64,000 nucleotides of DNA from Vannielia litorea (GTDB lineage: Bacteria > Pseudomonadota > Alphaproteobacteria > Rhodobacterales > Rhodobacteraceae), in assembly GCF_018424695.1 (NCBI RefSeq), contig NZ_QTNQ01000008.1, forward strand, positions 34,199 to 98,198, given 5' to 3'. Shown here one piece after another: positions 51,797 to 60,795 of this stretch (position 1 is the stretch's first letter; each line of letters opens with the position of its first letter). A model generated the notes under the pieces. It had not been told where the DNA came from and did no database searches. It was given only the letters and a program-made list of their open reading frames with translations. Position numbers and translations under genes: made by a program.

Positions 51797-52885
51797 ATGA
51801 AACCACTCATCAGCCTGTCGGGCCTCACCAAGAGCTTCGGTGACGTCGAGGTGCTCAAGGGCATCGAGGCCGAAATCGGGGAGGGTGAGTTCTTCTCGCT
51901 TTTGGGGCCGTCGGGCTGTGGCAAGACCACACTGCTGCGAATCATCGCGGGCTTCGAGACCCCAACCTCGGGCGCGTTACTTTTGGGCGGGCAGAACATG
52001 GCGGGGGTTCCGGCCAACAAGCGGCCCACCAATATGGTGTTCCAGTCTTACGCCGTCTTCCCGCATCTCTCGGTGGCCCAGAACGTTGGCTTTGGCCTCC
52101 GACGGTCAGGGCTTTCGCAAACGGAGAAGGGCAAGAAGATCGAAGAGGCGCTCGGCATGGTGGGCCTTGCGGGCTACGGCGGACGGGCGGCGCATGCACT
52201 CTCAGGCGGTCAGCGTCAGCGGGTGGCGCTGGCGCGCGCGCTCATTCTGGAGCCCAAGGTGCTGCTGCTCGACGAGCCGCTCTCGGCACTCGACAAAAAG
52301 CTGCGGGAGCAGATGCAGAGCGAGTTGCGCCGCCTTCAGCGGCAGGTGGGCATCACCTTCATCCTTGTCACCCACGACCAGGAAGAAGCTCTCATCATGT
52401 CTGACAGGATCGCGGTGATGTTTGACGGGCAGATCGCACAACTGGCCGCGCCGCAAGAGCTCTATCGTCGCCCGGTCAGCCGCCGGGTGGGTGACTTCAT
52501 CGGGGTGATGAATTTCCTCCCAGCCGATGGCAGGCTGGAAGAGGGCCGCGATATCGTGCTCGACATCGCTGGCCTCGGGCGCACTGTGGTGGAGCAGGAT
52601 CAGTGCCCGGCAGGCTTCGTCAACGGCTCCGGCGCGGTCGGCGTACGCCCCGAGAGCCTTCAGATCCTGTTCGAAGGAGAGCAGGCGCGGGGTGAGGTCG
52701 CCAAGGGTGAGGTGGCCGAGGTGATCTATTACGGCGACATGACCTACTACGAAATCGCCCTTCCCGGCGCGCCCGAGCGCCTCACGGTTTCAATGAAGAA
52801 CCGCGCCGGGCGGCCCGTGCTGGAGCGCGGGGTGGCGGCCCGGCTGGAGTGGGATGCCTCGTCCCTGATCTACTTTCCGGCGTGA
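51797..52885 (+). CDS. Polyamine-type ABC transporter ATP-binding protein (PotA/PotG)
   Basis: A 362-residue ABC ATPase: Walker A GPSGCGKTTLL, signature LSGGQRQRVALARAL, Walker B VLLLDEPLSALD, H-loop VTHDQEEAL, and a C-terminal TOBE domain from about residue 280 (VGVRPESLQIL). It energises the two permeases upstream, whose last stop is 1 bp before this start. The TOBE domain may sense substrate or regulators. Confidence 0.94.
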   Translation: MKPLISLSGLTKSFGDVEVLKGIEAEIGEGEFFSLLGPSGCGKTTLLRIIAGFETPTSGALLLGGQNMAGVPANKRPTNMVFQSYAVFPHLSVAQNVGFGLRRSGLSQTEKGKKIEEALGMVGLAGYGGRAAHALSGGQRQRVALARALILEPKVLLLDEPLSALDKKLREQMQSELRRLQRQVGITFILVTHDQEEALIMSDRIAVMFDGQIAQLAAPQELYRRPVSRRVGDFIGVMNFLPADGRLEEGRDIVLDIAGLGRTVVEQDQCPAGFVNGSGAVGVRPESLQILFEGEQARGEVAKGEVAEVIYYGDMTYYEIALPGAPERLTVSMKNRAGRPVLERGVAARLEWDASSLIYFPA

Positions 52886-52929
52886 TGGCATAAGGGGACG
52901 GCCCCTGCGGCAATGGGAGCGGCGCCGCC

Positions 52930-53862
52930 TTAGTCTTTTGCCAGCGGATGATGCTCCAACACGAGCGCCTTGAGCCGTTCTTCCAGCACATGCGTGTAAA
53001 TCTCCGTTGTCGAGATATCGGCGTGCCCAAGCAGCACCTGGATCGACCGAAGGTCCGCGCCGCCCGCGAGGAGGTGGGTGGCAAAGGCATGGCGCAGCCT
53101 GTGGGGCGTGACGCGCGAGGGCATGACACCGGCGGCGACCGCGATCTCCTTTATCAGCGCGTAGAAGCGGTGGCGCGTCAGGTGCCCCTCTTTGGAGGAA
53201 GAGGGAAAGAGGAACTTCGACGGGGGCAGGCCCCTTTCGGTCTTCGCCTTGTCCTGCGCTGCATCGAGGGCTGACAGCCAGTCCGACAGTGCAGCGCGGG
53301 CCGGGGGAGAGAGCGGTACCATGCGTTCCTTGTTGCCCTTGCCGGTGACGAGCAGCATCCGCGGATCCCCGCGCGCCGCTTGCACCGGCAGCGAGACCAG
53401 CTCGGAGACTCGCATGCCAGTGGCGTAAAGCAGTTGCATCAGGCAGGCATTGCGCAGCCGGTCGTTGCCGCGGCCCGTCTGCGGTGCGGTGGCGAGCAGG
53501 CGCTCCACCTCTTCGGGCGACAGGGTCTTGGGCAGGGCCTTGGACCGGCCCGGCCCCTTGATCTGGATGGCCGGGTTGTCGGCCCGGTAGCCCTCTTCAA
53601 AGGCGAAACGATAAAGCTGCTTGATCGCCGAGAGCCGGCGGGCCCGTGTGGATTTGGCGAGGCCCTGCGCCTCGCAATCGACAAGATAGGCCTCGACCAC
53701 GGCCCGATCTGCCGCGGCAATATCGGTGCCCTTGCGGGCAAGAAAATCTGCAAAATCAGTCAGATCCCGGCCATAGGCAAGCTGGGTGTTCCGGGCGGCA
53801 TCCAGTTCGGCGGCCTGCGCGGCGATGAAGGCGCTGATCCAGCGGTGTGCCGTGGCCTCCAA
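52930..53862 (-). CDS. xerD: Tyrosine recombinase XerD
   Basis: A 310-residue recombinase with an N-terminal SAM-like core-binding domain and the C-terminal catalytic domain. Catalytic residues are seen in TGMRVSEL (Arg), TGKGNKER (Lys), HRLRHAFATHLLAGG (His, Arg), LGHADISTTEIYTHV (His, Tyr). With XerC it resolves chromosome dimers at dif. Core gene, last of a three-gene minus-strand unit. Confidence 0.93.
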   Translation of the reverse strand: MEATAHRWISAFIAAQAAELDAARNTQLAYGRDLTDFADFLARKGTDIAAADRAVVEAYLVDCEAQGLAKSTRARRLSAIKQLYRFAFEEGYRADNPAIQIKGPGRSKALPKTLSPEEVERLLATAPQTGRGNDRLRNACLMQLLYATGMRVSELVSLPVQAARGDPRMLLVTGKGNKERMVPLSPPARAALSDWLSALDAAQDKAKTERGLPPSKFLFPSSSKEGHLTRHRFYALIKEIAVAAGVMPSRVTPHRLRHAFATHLLAGGADLRSIQVLLGHADISTTEIYTHVLEERLKALVLEHHPLAKD

Positions 53863-53868
53863 CGCGCC

Positions 53869-55425
53869 TCAACCCCGACCGTCGAGCAGCATGAGTTGCA
53901 GCGCATAGCGGCGGGCGACGTCTTCGAGGTTCAGGCGGCGGAGGAAGGCCACCGCCGTTGTCACGTCGTCCAGGTCTCCTTCCGCGCCGCTCTCGAGGGC
54001 TTCCATCGCCAGAAGGATCGCCTCGCCGATCCGGCCATCTGCAACCGGGCTGGCCAGGTTGCGCGGCAGGGCGGGCGATGCGAAGCCTTCGGCAATCGCT
54101 TCGGCCAGTGCATTCGGAGCGGGGGCGTCTTCGGGCAGGCCGCGGGCGAGGGCTGTCAGGAAGGCATTCATATCGTCCGTGGGCGCCTCTCGCGCCAGCG
54201 CCAGAGCTTCGTAGCCCTCCGTCAGCAGGCCGATGCGATAGGCGAGGTCTGCAGCCCCACCGCTCAGGTCTTGCGTTTGAAGGCGTTGGCCGAAGAGAGC
54301 CGCAAAGGGCACCTCCAGGTGGGTGCTCTGCGCCTGTGCCCATGCGTCTGGCAACAGGCGGGCGACGGCCGCGGCATTGGCCTGTTCCAGAGCGGCGTTC
54401 AGGCCCTGCATCAGCGCGACCCTGTCCCAGACACCGCCCGAGGCCGCGGGTTGGCGCTCTGACCAGATTTCGAGCAATTGCTCGGGCGGGAGGCTGCCCA
54501 CCCGCGCCAACCGCTCGGCGGCCCCGATCCGGGCGCGCCAGCCGGCGGTGTTGCGCAGGTCGGCGTGGGCGAAGGCGAGCGGCAGCTGTGCGGTTGGCAC
54601 CGGCTCCCCGATGGCCTCCAGCATCCTGTAAACCAGTGGTGATGGGCGTTTGAACGCGGGCAAGGGGGCCGCGCCATCGGCCAGTTCCGGATCAAGAAAG
54701 CGGGCCAGCAGAGCATCTTCCTCGGCATCGAGGTGGCCAAGCGCCTTGGCTGTATCAAGCGTCAGCGCCGCCGTTTGCCATTCGCCGGTGCGGGCAAGGC
54801 AAAAGATGCGGGTTGCATAGCTGGGCGAAATGCCCGGCGTTGCGCGCAATTGCCGACAGCCTGCATCCTCGTGCCCCTGCAGCAGCGCCACATCAAAGCT
54901 GCGCTGGAAGATCGCGGGGGCCTTGGAGCCGGTGCGCCCCAGCATCTCGGCGGCTTCATCCACCGCGCCGCGTGCCAGAAGCGCATCGATCCGTGCCTGA
55001 AACAGCAGGCCCTCTGGCCCGGCACCGATGGGCGGATCAAGCTCGGTCAGCAGGAGAAGGCGGATCAGATCCTGCTGTGCCGGAATCGGCTCTACGGGGA
55101 GATCTGCAATCAGCCGGCGCAAGCGGTCCAGCTCTGAGCTGCCCCAGAGGTTACCCGGAAAGCCAGCCTCGCGCCGCCCGATGAGCCCGATGCCATCGGG
55201 CGAGGGTGCGCCAAGGGGGGTGACGGTGACGGTCTCGATGCTGGCGGAATTGGCCACCGGCGGCTCATCCCGGGGCGCAACGGCCACAACGGGTGTGGCG
55301 AGGCTGTCAGAGAGCCAGTCGATCGACGAAATCGGCGCCTCCTGGGCAAGCAGAACCGTGCCGGAGCTCATCGCCCCAACTGCCCCAATTCCCAAAGCCC
55401 GCGCCAGTTTCCCCGCCAGTTTCAT
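53869..55425 (-). CDS. Exported helical-repeat protein, function unknown
   Basis: A 518-residue protein with an N-terminal signal-like segment (LGIGAVGAMSSGTVLLAQ). A long Ala/Leu-rich helical body follows, with repeated hydrophobic patterns resembling TPR or HEAT arrays (for example EEDALLARFLDPELAD). I do not recognise a named family. It lies between a small membrane protein and xerD, gap 6 bp, so probably one operon. The start is ATG at 55425, or TTG at 55429-55431, which would overlap the upstream stop. Confidence 0.7.
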   Translation of the reverse strand: MKLAGKLARALGIGAVGAMSSGTVLLAQEAPISSIDWLSDSLATPVVAVAPRDEPPVANSASIETVTVTPLGAPSPDGIGLIGRREAGFPGNLWGSSELDRLRRLIADLPVEPIPAQQDLIRLLLLTELDPPIGAGPEGLLFQARIDALLARGAVDEAAEMLGRTGSKAPAIFQRSFDVALLQGHEDAGCRQLRATPGISPSYATRIFCLARTGEWQTAALTLDTAKALGHLDAEEDALLARFLDPELADGAAPLPAFKRPSPLVYRMLEAIGEPVPTAQLPLAFAHADLRNTAGWRARIGAAERLARVGSLPPEQLLEIWSERQPAASGGVWDRVALMQGLNAALEQANAAAVARLLPDAWAQAQSTHLEVPFAALFGQRLQTQDLSGGAADLAYRIGLLTEGYEALALAREAPTDDMNAFLTALARGLPEDAPAPNALAEAIAEGFASPALPRNLASPVADGRIGEAILLAMEALESGAEGDLDDVTTAVAFLRRLNLEDVARRYALQLMLLDGRG

Positions 55426-55427
55426 TG

Positions 55428-55562
55428 TCAATTCACGTCGAGCTCCACGGGCTCGCGCACCTCTTCCATTTCGGGGCTCAGATCGCCCAGGTAGGCAAAC
55501 CCTACCAGCCCGATGAAGGCGAGCACCAGTAACACCACGATGAGTTTGAGAATTCGGACCAT
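55428..55562 (-). CDS. Small single-span membrane protein
   Basis: A 44-residue protein (MVRILKLIVVLLVLAFIGLV at the start): one hydrophobic helix, then an acidic tail LSPEMEEVREPVELDVN. The ATG at 55562 is one base from the plus-strand aroK upstream region. The stop overlaps a TTG of the next gene (TTGA), suggesting coupling. It looks like a membrane-anchored accessory or leader protein of the xerD operon. Function unknown. Confidence 0.65.
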   Translation of the reverse strand: MVRILKLIVVLLVLAFIGLVGFAYLGDLSPEMEEVREPVELDVN

Positions 55563-55691
55563 ATGCCCCGTTGTCCTGCCCTTGTTATTTTGTCTCATCC
55601 CCCGATGCGCACGATTATATATGGCAATCTGCCCAAGTTCACGCCATTGAGGGCGACAAATTTTTTTGACCGGCAGGAAGGTGCCAAGAGT

Positions 55692-56237
55692 TTGGCGGAA
55701 CGGCTGAAAAAGACGGTGGCGCTCGTGGGCATGATGGGCTCGGGCAAGACGGCGGTCGGCACGGCTCTGGCCAAACGGCTGGGCGTGCCGTTTCTCGATA
55801 GCGACGCGGCGATCGTGGAAGCCGCCAACATGAGCATTGCCGAGATCTTCGAGCGCGACGGAGAGGCCTTTTTCCGGGCGCGGGAGGCGGAGGTGCTTTC
55901 CCGGCTGCTGGAGGGGCAGGTGGGCATCCTTTCGACCGGTGGCGGGGCCTATCTTTCGGCCGCGAACCGTGAGGTAATTCACCAGAAGGGCGTGGCGCTC
56001 TGGCTGAAGGCGGATACCGACCTTCTGTGGAACCGGGTGAAGCACAAGACCACCCGCCCGCTGCTGCGCACCGCCAATCCCCGCGCCACGCTGGAAGAGC
56101 TGGTGGCCAACCGTGAGCCCTCTTATGCGCTGGCGGAGTTGACCGCACAGGCGCGGCCTGACTACTCCATCGACGAGATGGTCGAGGAGGTGGTGCGGGT
56201 TCTGAAAACACGTGAGGATGTTCTTGCATCTGTCTGA
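55692..56237 (+). CDS. aroK: Shikimate kinase
   Basis: A 181-residue P-loop kinase: Walker A GMMGSGKTAVG, shikimate-binding DSDAAIVEAANMSIAEIFE and STGGGAYLSAANRE. It phosphorylates shikimate in the chorismate pathway; aroB follows after 18 bp. The frame is open from 55563, but homology begins at LAERLKKTVALVG. The segment 55605-55690 is AT-rich with a TATATA box, so I prefer the TTG at 55692 (GGAAGG upstream) to the ATG at 55605. Confidence 0.9.
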   Translation: MAERLKKTVALVGMMGSGKTAVGTALAKRLGVPFLDSDAAIVEAANMSIAEIFERDGEAFFRAREAEVLSRLLEGQVGILSTGGGAYLSAANREVIHQKGVALWLKADTDLLWNRVKHKTTRPLLRTANPRATLEELVANREPSYALAELTAQARPDYSIDEMVEEVVRVLKTREDVLASV

Positions 56238-56255
56238 ACTGATGAGGAAAAGCCG

Positions 56256-57377
56256 ATGACCCAGACCGTGCCTGTCGCCCTCCCGGGCCGCGCGTATGAC
56301 GTGCGCATCGGGGAGGGGCTGATTGCCGGCGCGGGGGCCGAGATTGCCCCTCTGCTCGCGCGCCAGCGCGTCGCGGTCGTGACCGATGCTCACGTGGCTG
56401 ACGCTCACCTCGCGGCCTTCGAGGCGGGCCTTCGGGCGGAGGGCATCGAGCCGGTTGCGCTGGTTCTTCCCGCCGGGGAGGCGACCAAGAGCTGGGAGAA
56501 GTTCGGGCAAACCGTCGAGTGGCTCATTGCCCAGAAGGTCGAGCGGCGTGACGTGGTGGTGGCCCTCGGTGGCGGCGTGATCGGTGATCTGGTGGGTTTT
56601 GCCGCTGCGGTGCTGAGGCGGGGAGTGCGGTTTGTGCAGGTGCCAACCTCTCTGCTGGCCCAGGTCGACAGTTCGGTGGGCGGCAAGACGGGCATCAACT
56701 CGCCCCTCGGCAAGAACCTGATCGGGGCCTTCCATCAGCCGTCTTTGGTGCTGGCGGACATTCTCGCGCTGGAAAGCCTGACCGAAAGGGACTTTCTGGC
56801 GGGCTACGGCGAAGTGCAGAAGTACGGGCTGCTCGGTGATGCGCAATTCTTTGATTGGCTTGAGAAAAACGGTCCCGCCCTCGCCGCCGGTGACCGCGGA
56901 GCGCGGGCCTATGCGGTGCGTCGTTCGGTGGAGATGAAGGCCGAGATCGTACTGCGGGACGAGACCGAGCAGGGCGACCGGGCGCTGCTGAACCTCGGCC
57001 ACACCTTCTGCCACGCGCTCGAAGCGGCGACCGGCTACAGCGACCGGCTGCTGCATGGCGAGGGCGTGGCGATCGGCTGTGCCTTGGCCTTCGAGCTTTC
57101 GGCCCGCATGGGGCTGTGTGCACAGGAAGCCCCGAGCCGGGTCCGGGCACATCTGGCGGCGATGGGTATGAAGAATGATCTGGCCGACATTCCCGGCGAT
57201 CTGCCTTCCGCCGAGGCGTTGTTGGAACTGATGGGGCAAGACAAGAAGGTGGTGGACGGAAAGCTGCGGTTCATCCTGGCGCGCGGGATCGGGGAGGCCT
57301 TCGTTACATCCGATGTGCCACATGAGGCCGTGCTTGGAGTGCTGCAAGACGCGCTGGCGGGCCAGAAAGCGGGTTGA
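56256..57377 (+). CDS. aroB: 3-dehydroquinate synthase
   Basis: A 373-residue enzyme with GGGVIGDLVGFAAAVLRRG, PTSLLAQVDSSVGGKTGIN and the zinc-binding NLGHTFCHALE and HGEGVAIG. It cyclises DAHP with NAD and Zn. The aroK-aroB order is the usual one in proteobacteria. Confidence 0.96.
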   Translation: MTQTVPVALPGRAYDVRIGEGLIAGAGAEIAPLLARQRVAVVTDAHVADAHLAAFEAGLRAEGIEPVALVLPAGEATKSWEKFGQTVEWLIAQKVERRDVVVALGGGVIGDLVGFAAAVLRRGVRFVQVPTSLLAQVDSSVGGKTGINSPLGKNLIGAFHQPSLVLADILALESLTERDFLAGYGEVQKYGLLGDAQFFDWLEKNGPALAAGDRGARAYAVRRSVEMKAEIVLRDETEQGDRALLNLGHTFCHALEAATGYSDRLLHGEGVAIGCALAFELSARMGLCAQEAPSRVRAHLAAMGMKNDLADIPGDLPSAEALLELMGQDKKVVDGKLRFILARGIGEAFVTSDVPHEAVLGVLQDALAGQKAG

Positions 57378-57584
57378 CCGCAGGTCATCACACCTGCAGG
57401 TTGAACTGACTGTGAGTCAGGAAGCGCGCGCCGCATTTCGGTGCAGGGTAACCTGAGCCCGGCATTGCGTGCCGGGTGCCGACGTACAGTCGGGCGCAAG
57501 CGTGGGGCCTGCAATTACGTGGCCGGCGCAACATTCCCCCAAAGCGGCGACCATGCCGCCCACCCCTTTTATTGAGGAGTATCA

Positions 57585-58214
57585 ATGCCTTTCCCCTATG
57601 AATTCGTCGGACGTTATACGTCCGGCCATGACCTGCTTGTGCCGCGGCGCGACGGAGCTGCTGTTGGCGTCAGCGAGAACGCCTTTGACGATATCACGGT
57701 GGCCATACAGCCGACGCCGGGGGCCCCGGCCATGGCGACCCGGCAGTTCCGCCTGTTGGGCTATTGGACCCGACGCGTGACGATTGCGCCCTTGGTCAAC
57801 CGTATCATCACCGGGCCGATGTCGGGCTGTTACATAATGGCGTTCGATCGGGGCGGCGTGACCCACGTGGCACATGTCGGCACGACGACAATCCCGGGGG
57901 ACAGCCTTGCCGTGAAGAACGAGTGGCGCAATTTCATCGCCCAGCCGGGCATCACGAACGTGCGGGGCTACAAGCCGACGACGACTCTTGCACCTGCGGA
58001 TGTGGTGGTGCCCCCGGAGCGGCAGGGATGGAACACCTTTGCCCGGGTCTATACGGTGATCGAACCGACCGGGGCGATCTGGTGCATCGGCTTCGTTAAC
58101 CAGCCCGACGAGATGACGGGCGGGAATGGTCAGGCGTTTTATTGTGCCGAGGTCGCGCCCGTGCCGGGATGGCGCCCTTGGGCCGCCATCGAGCTGGATG
58201 CGCAATGGCAGTAA
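57585..58214 (+). CDS. Hypothetical protein with conserved-looking Cys/His core
   Basis: A 209-residue soluble protein that I do not recognise. It has no signal peptide or membrane segment. The central segment GPMSGCYIMAFDRGGVTHVA continues HVGTTTIP, giving Cys82, His94 and His97. VKNEWRNFIAQPG and RQGWNTFARVYTV follow. The Cys/His spacing could suit a cysteine-based catalytic fold, but this is speculation. A good GAGGAG ribosome-binding site and clean frame support it as a gene. It stands alone, 207 bp after aroB. Confidence 0.65.
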   Translation: MPFPYEFVGRYTSGHDLLVPRRDGAAVGVSENAFDDITVAIQPTPGAPAMATRQFRLLGYWTRRVTIAPLVNRIITGPMSGCYIMAFDRGGVTHVAHVGTTTIPGDSLAVKNEWRNFIAQPGITNVRGYKPTTTLAPADVVVPPERQGWNTFARVYTVIEPTGAIWCIGFVNQPDEMTGGNGQAFYCAEVAPVPGWRPWAAIELDAQWQ

Positions 58215-58242
58215 GCGCGCGAGTCTGCCGAGGCTGAAGGTG

Positions 58243-58274
58243 TTGGGCGCGAAAGAAGGTTTCTTCGCGCCCAA
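58243..58274. terminator. Bidirectional terminator between convergent genes
   Basis: A stem of about 14 bp with one bulge (TTGGGCGCGA-AGAA/TTCT-TCGCGCCCAA) lies between the hypothetical gene at 57585 and ssb. Confidence 0.65.
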
Positions 58275-58283
58275 GGCTTTGAA

Positions 58284-58799
58284 TCAGAACGGGATCTCGT
58301 CGTCGATGTCGCCGCCAGCCGGGGCATTGCCGCCGCCGTAGCCGCCGGAGCTGCCGCCCCGGTCGTCATAGCCGCCGCGGTCATCGTAACCGCCACCCGA
58401 GGACGAGCCGCCGCCGTAGCTGCCGCCGCCACCTCCGCCGCCGCCTTCGCGGCTGTCGAGGAAGGTCAGCTCGCCGGCATAGGGGCGCAGCACGACCTCG
58501 GTCGAATACCGGTCCTGGCCGTTCTGGTCCTGCCATTTGCGGGTTTCCAGCTTGCCCTCGATATAGACCTTGGAGCCCTTGCGCAGATATTGCTCGGCCA
58601 GGCGCGCGAGGTTTTCGTTGAAGATCGCGACCGAGTGCCACTCGGTCCGCTCGCGGCGTTCGCCTGTGTTACGGTCTTTCCAGTTTTCGGAGGTGGCGAT
58701 GCGCAGGTTGCACACCTTGCCGCCGTTCTGGAACGTGCGTGTCTCGGGATCACGGCCCAGATTGCCGATCAGGATCACCTTGTTGACGGAACCGGCCAT
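58284..58799 (-). CDS. ssb: Single-stranded DNA-binding protein
   Basis: A 171-residue SSB: N-terminal OB fold ([30 protein letters not shown]), a glycine/serine/tyrosine-rich linker, and the acidic C-terminal tip DDEIPF that binds partner proteins. It is essential for replication and repair. Confidence 0.97.
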   Translation of the reverse strand: MAGSVNKVILIGNLGRDPETRTFQNGGKVCNLRIATSENWKDRNTGERRERTEWHSVAIFNENLARLAEQYLRKGSKVYIEGKLETRKWQDQNGQDRYSTEVVLRPYAGELTFLDSREGGGGGGGGSYGGGSSSGGGYDDRGGYDDRGGSSGGYGGGNAPAGGDIDDEIPF

Positions 58800-58989
58800 G
58801 CTGCCGCCCTCCCCATATCTTGTGGTTCGAATCTTTTGCCGACGCTACACCACCAGATCATGGTTAAAAACCGATTTACGGCCCTGACGCGGTTGTGCGG
58901 AATTGCGGGGTGGCAGCGGGAGGCATTTTTTGATTAGAGTGCGGGCAGCAAGGGGGCCGGAGGGCCTGCAAGAGACGGGGCCGAGGGGC

Positions 58990-59568
58990 ATGAAGCGAGC
59001 GGTAGCGGCGGTGGTCTGCCTGTGCATGGCAACGCCAGTGATGGGAGACAGCGCGTCTTCGAAATCACGCAAGAAGCTTTTCCTGAACCAGACCAAGTTG
59101 CTCGACAGCCGGGCGGCGAGCCAGTACGCGGCCTCGGTGCGGCTGCAACCGCCCACGGTGAACACCCCCTCGAAATACGACAGCCCGCGTTATTCCGGCT
59201 CCTACCGGGGCGTTTACCTGCCGATGGCCAAGGCCGCCGCGGCAAAGCATGGGGTGCCGGAAGACCTTTTCCTGCGGCTCATCCAGCAGGAAAGCGGGTG
59301 GAAGCCCAAGGCCAAGAGCCACAAGGGTGCGATCGGGCTGGCGCAGCTGATGCCGTTCACCGCGCGCAAGATGGGCGTGGACCCGCATGACCCCAAGCAG
59401 AACCTCGATGGCGGCGCCAAGTACCTGCGGCTCATGTACAACCGCTACAAGAGCTGGCGGCTCGCACTGGCGGCCTATAACGCGGGCCCCGGCGCGGTGG
59501 ACAAGTATGGCGGCGTGCCGCCCTACAAGGAAACCAAGAATTACGTGAAGGTCATCTGGGGCTCCTGA
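58990..59568 (+). CDS. Lytic transglycosylase, SLT domain
   Basis: A 192-residue exported protein (signal peptide ending CMATPVMGD). The SLT/GEWL domain occupies about 85-190: [20 protein letters not shown] with catalytic Glu, [16 protein letters not shown], and [10 protein letters not shown]. It cleaves murein glycan strands to 1,6-anhydro ends. The start at 58990 fits the signal peptide; the frame open upstream is untranslated leader. Confidence 0.92.
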   Translation: MKRAVAAVVCLCMATPVMGDSASSKSRKKLFLNQTKLLDSRAASQYAASVRLQPPTVNTPSKYDSPRYSGSYRGVYLPMAKAAAAKHGVPEDLFLRLIQQESGWKPKAKSHKGAIGLAQLMPFTARKMGVDPHDPKQNLDGGAKYLRLMYNRYKSWRLALAAYNAGPGAVDKYGGVPPYKETKNYVKVIWGS

Positions 59569-59578
59569 GCCGACCGTC

Positions 59579-60025
59579 ATGCGCAAGTGGTTCATCATCA
59601 TCGTCGTGGCTGTGATCCTTGTCGGGATCGGCAGTCTTGCATGGCTGGGTTATCGCGGCGTTACCGGCCTGGTCGGGATTTTCACCGAGGTGGACGACCC
59701 GGTGATCGCGATGCACGTCGCGATGGGCGAAAACCGGGACGAGGCGGCTTACGGCTACCTCGCGCAGGATCTGCAAGAGACGGTCTCGCAGCAGGAGTTC
59801 GAGCGCGAATTCCGGGCCCAGAGGATCTGGGGTGACGATGGCAAATTCAACTTCACCAGTCGGAACATCGCGGGCAACGTGGCGCGCATCAAGGGCAGCT
59901 ACACCCGCGAGGACGGATCGGTGCTGCCGGTCTTCGTGCAACTGGTGAAGGAACGCGAGGCGTGGAAGATCTCGCGCTTCCACTTCGGCGCGCCGCCGCC
60001 GGGGCAGGAAGAGTGGGAAATCTGA
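59579..60025 (+). CDS. Membrane-anchored NTF2-like hypothetical protein
   Basis: A 148-residue protein with an N-terminal membrane helix (WFIIIVVAVILVGIGSLAWL). A periplasmic domain follows with the pattern of DUF4864/NTF2-like proteins (SQQEFEREFRAQRIWGDDGK, SYTREDGSVLPVFVQL). No function can be assigned. It begins 10 bp after the transglycosylase gene and ends in a terminator, so the two form one transcript. Confidence 0.75.
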   Translation: MRKWFIIIVVAVILVGIGSLAWLGYRGVTGLVGIFTEVDDPVIAMHVAMGENRDEAAYGYLAQDLQETVSQQEFEREFRAQRIWGDDGKFNFTSRNIAGNVARIKGSYTREDGSVLPVFVQLVKEREAWKISRFHFGAPPPGQEEWEI

Positions 60026-60060
60026 GGCCGGACGACGTAGCCCGGCCTCTGGGTTTTTCT
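60024..60060 (+). terminator. Rho-independent terminator
   Basis: An 8-bp stem GAGGCCGG/CCGGCCTC followed within a few bases by five T, starting at the stop codon of the gene at 59579. Confidence 0.8.
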
Positions 60061-60082
60061 GCGTCCTAACAGTGACTTGCGC

Positions 60083-60502
60083 TCAGACGTGCTGGCCTGA
60101 CACGTAGTAGTACTCGATCGTGGCTGTCGAGTGTTGGGCCTGGATCAGGAAGGCTTCCATTTTGTCTCCACGGTCAAACGCCTGCTGCGCGTCAGGCACC
60201 AGCTGCTTGAGGCCGACCGGCGGGCGCACCAGCCGGTCTGTCACGGTGTCGATGACCATACGGGCCTTGCCGCAGGCATCGTCAGGCGGGTTCTTGATGT
60301 GGATATAGGCGTGCGAGGGCATCTTCTCGCGGGTGATGCCGGTGTCGCCGGACATCGCCTTTTGCAGCTCTGACTGGGTCTCGGTATTCCAGACGTGCGG
60401 ATCGGCGTTGACGAAGCCTTGTTGCATCGCGGCGCCGAAGATGGTCTGCAAGGAAACCTGATCCTGAACCTTCAGATCCCAAACGACAAAATGGCCTGAC
60501 AT
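60083..60502 (-). CDS. Hypothetical protein
   Basis: A 139-residue soluble protein (MSGHFVVWDLKVQDQVSLQT; KMPSHAYIHIKNPPDDACG; TATIEYYYVSGQHV). No family recognised and no signal or membrane segment. I start at 60502, preceded by a CGGGAG ribosome-binding site on the minus strand. The 293-bp region upstream is AT-rich and contains the repeat CATGCACTGGGGATGCACATG, split as two half-sites. Function unknown. Confidence 0.65.
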   Translation of the reverse strand: MSGHFVVWDLKVQDQVSLQTIFGAAMQQGFVNADPHVWNTETQSELQKAMSGDTGITREKMPSHAYIHIKNPPDDACGKARMVIDTVTDRLVRPPVGLKQLVPDAQQAFDRGDKMEAFLIQAQHSTATIEYYYVSGQHV

Positions 60503-60795
60503 GGTGATACTCCCGTGGTGTGAATAACTTGGTGCTGGGAAATGTAATTGCTTCCCGGCACAGAGATAGGCACCCAAGTGCCGCAACGTAAGGTTGAGCG
60601 AAAAATTTTTTCAGATTGGGACGTTTGGGGGCGTGTGGTCGCGCAGGGAACACTTTTTCGCGTGCCGCGCCGGGCGGCGTTAAGTGGTTTTCAGTTCACA
60701 GGCACAAGTGATGCAGAATCCATGCACTGGGGATGCACATGTCGGATGACATAGGCTGAAGCCCTTAACCCAACGCGCGCCGGGGGTTGACCGGC

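Noticed and set aside
52930..53862. Reading xerD as an island integrase
   Set aside because: Its length, motif set and position among core genes match chromosomal XerD; there is no tRNA or attachment repeat beside it.
55428..57347. A 639-codon minus-strand open frame over aroK-aroB
   Set aside because: Antisense shadow of two core genes. Only its last 44 codons (from the ATG at 55562) look like a real small membrane protein.
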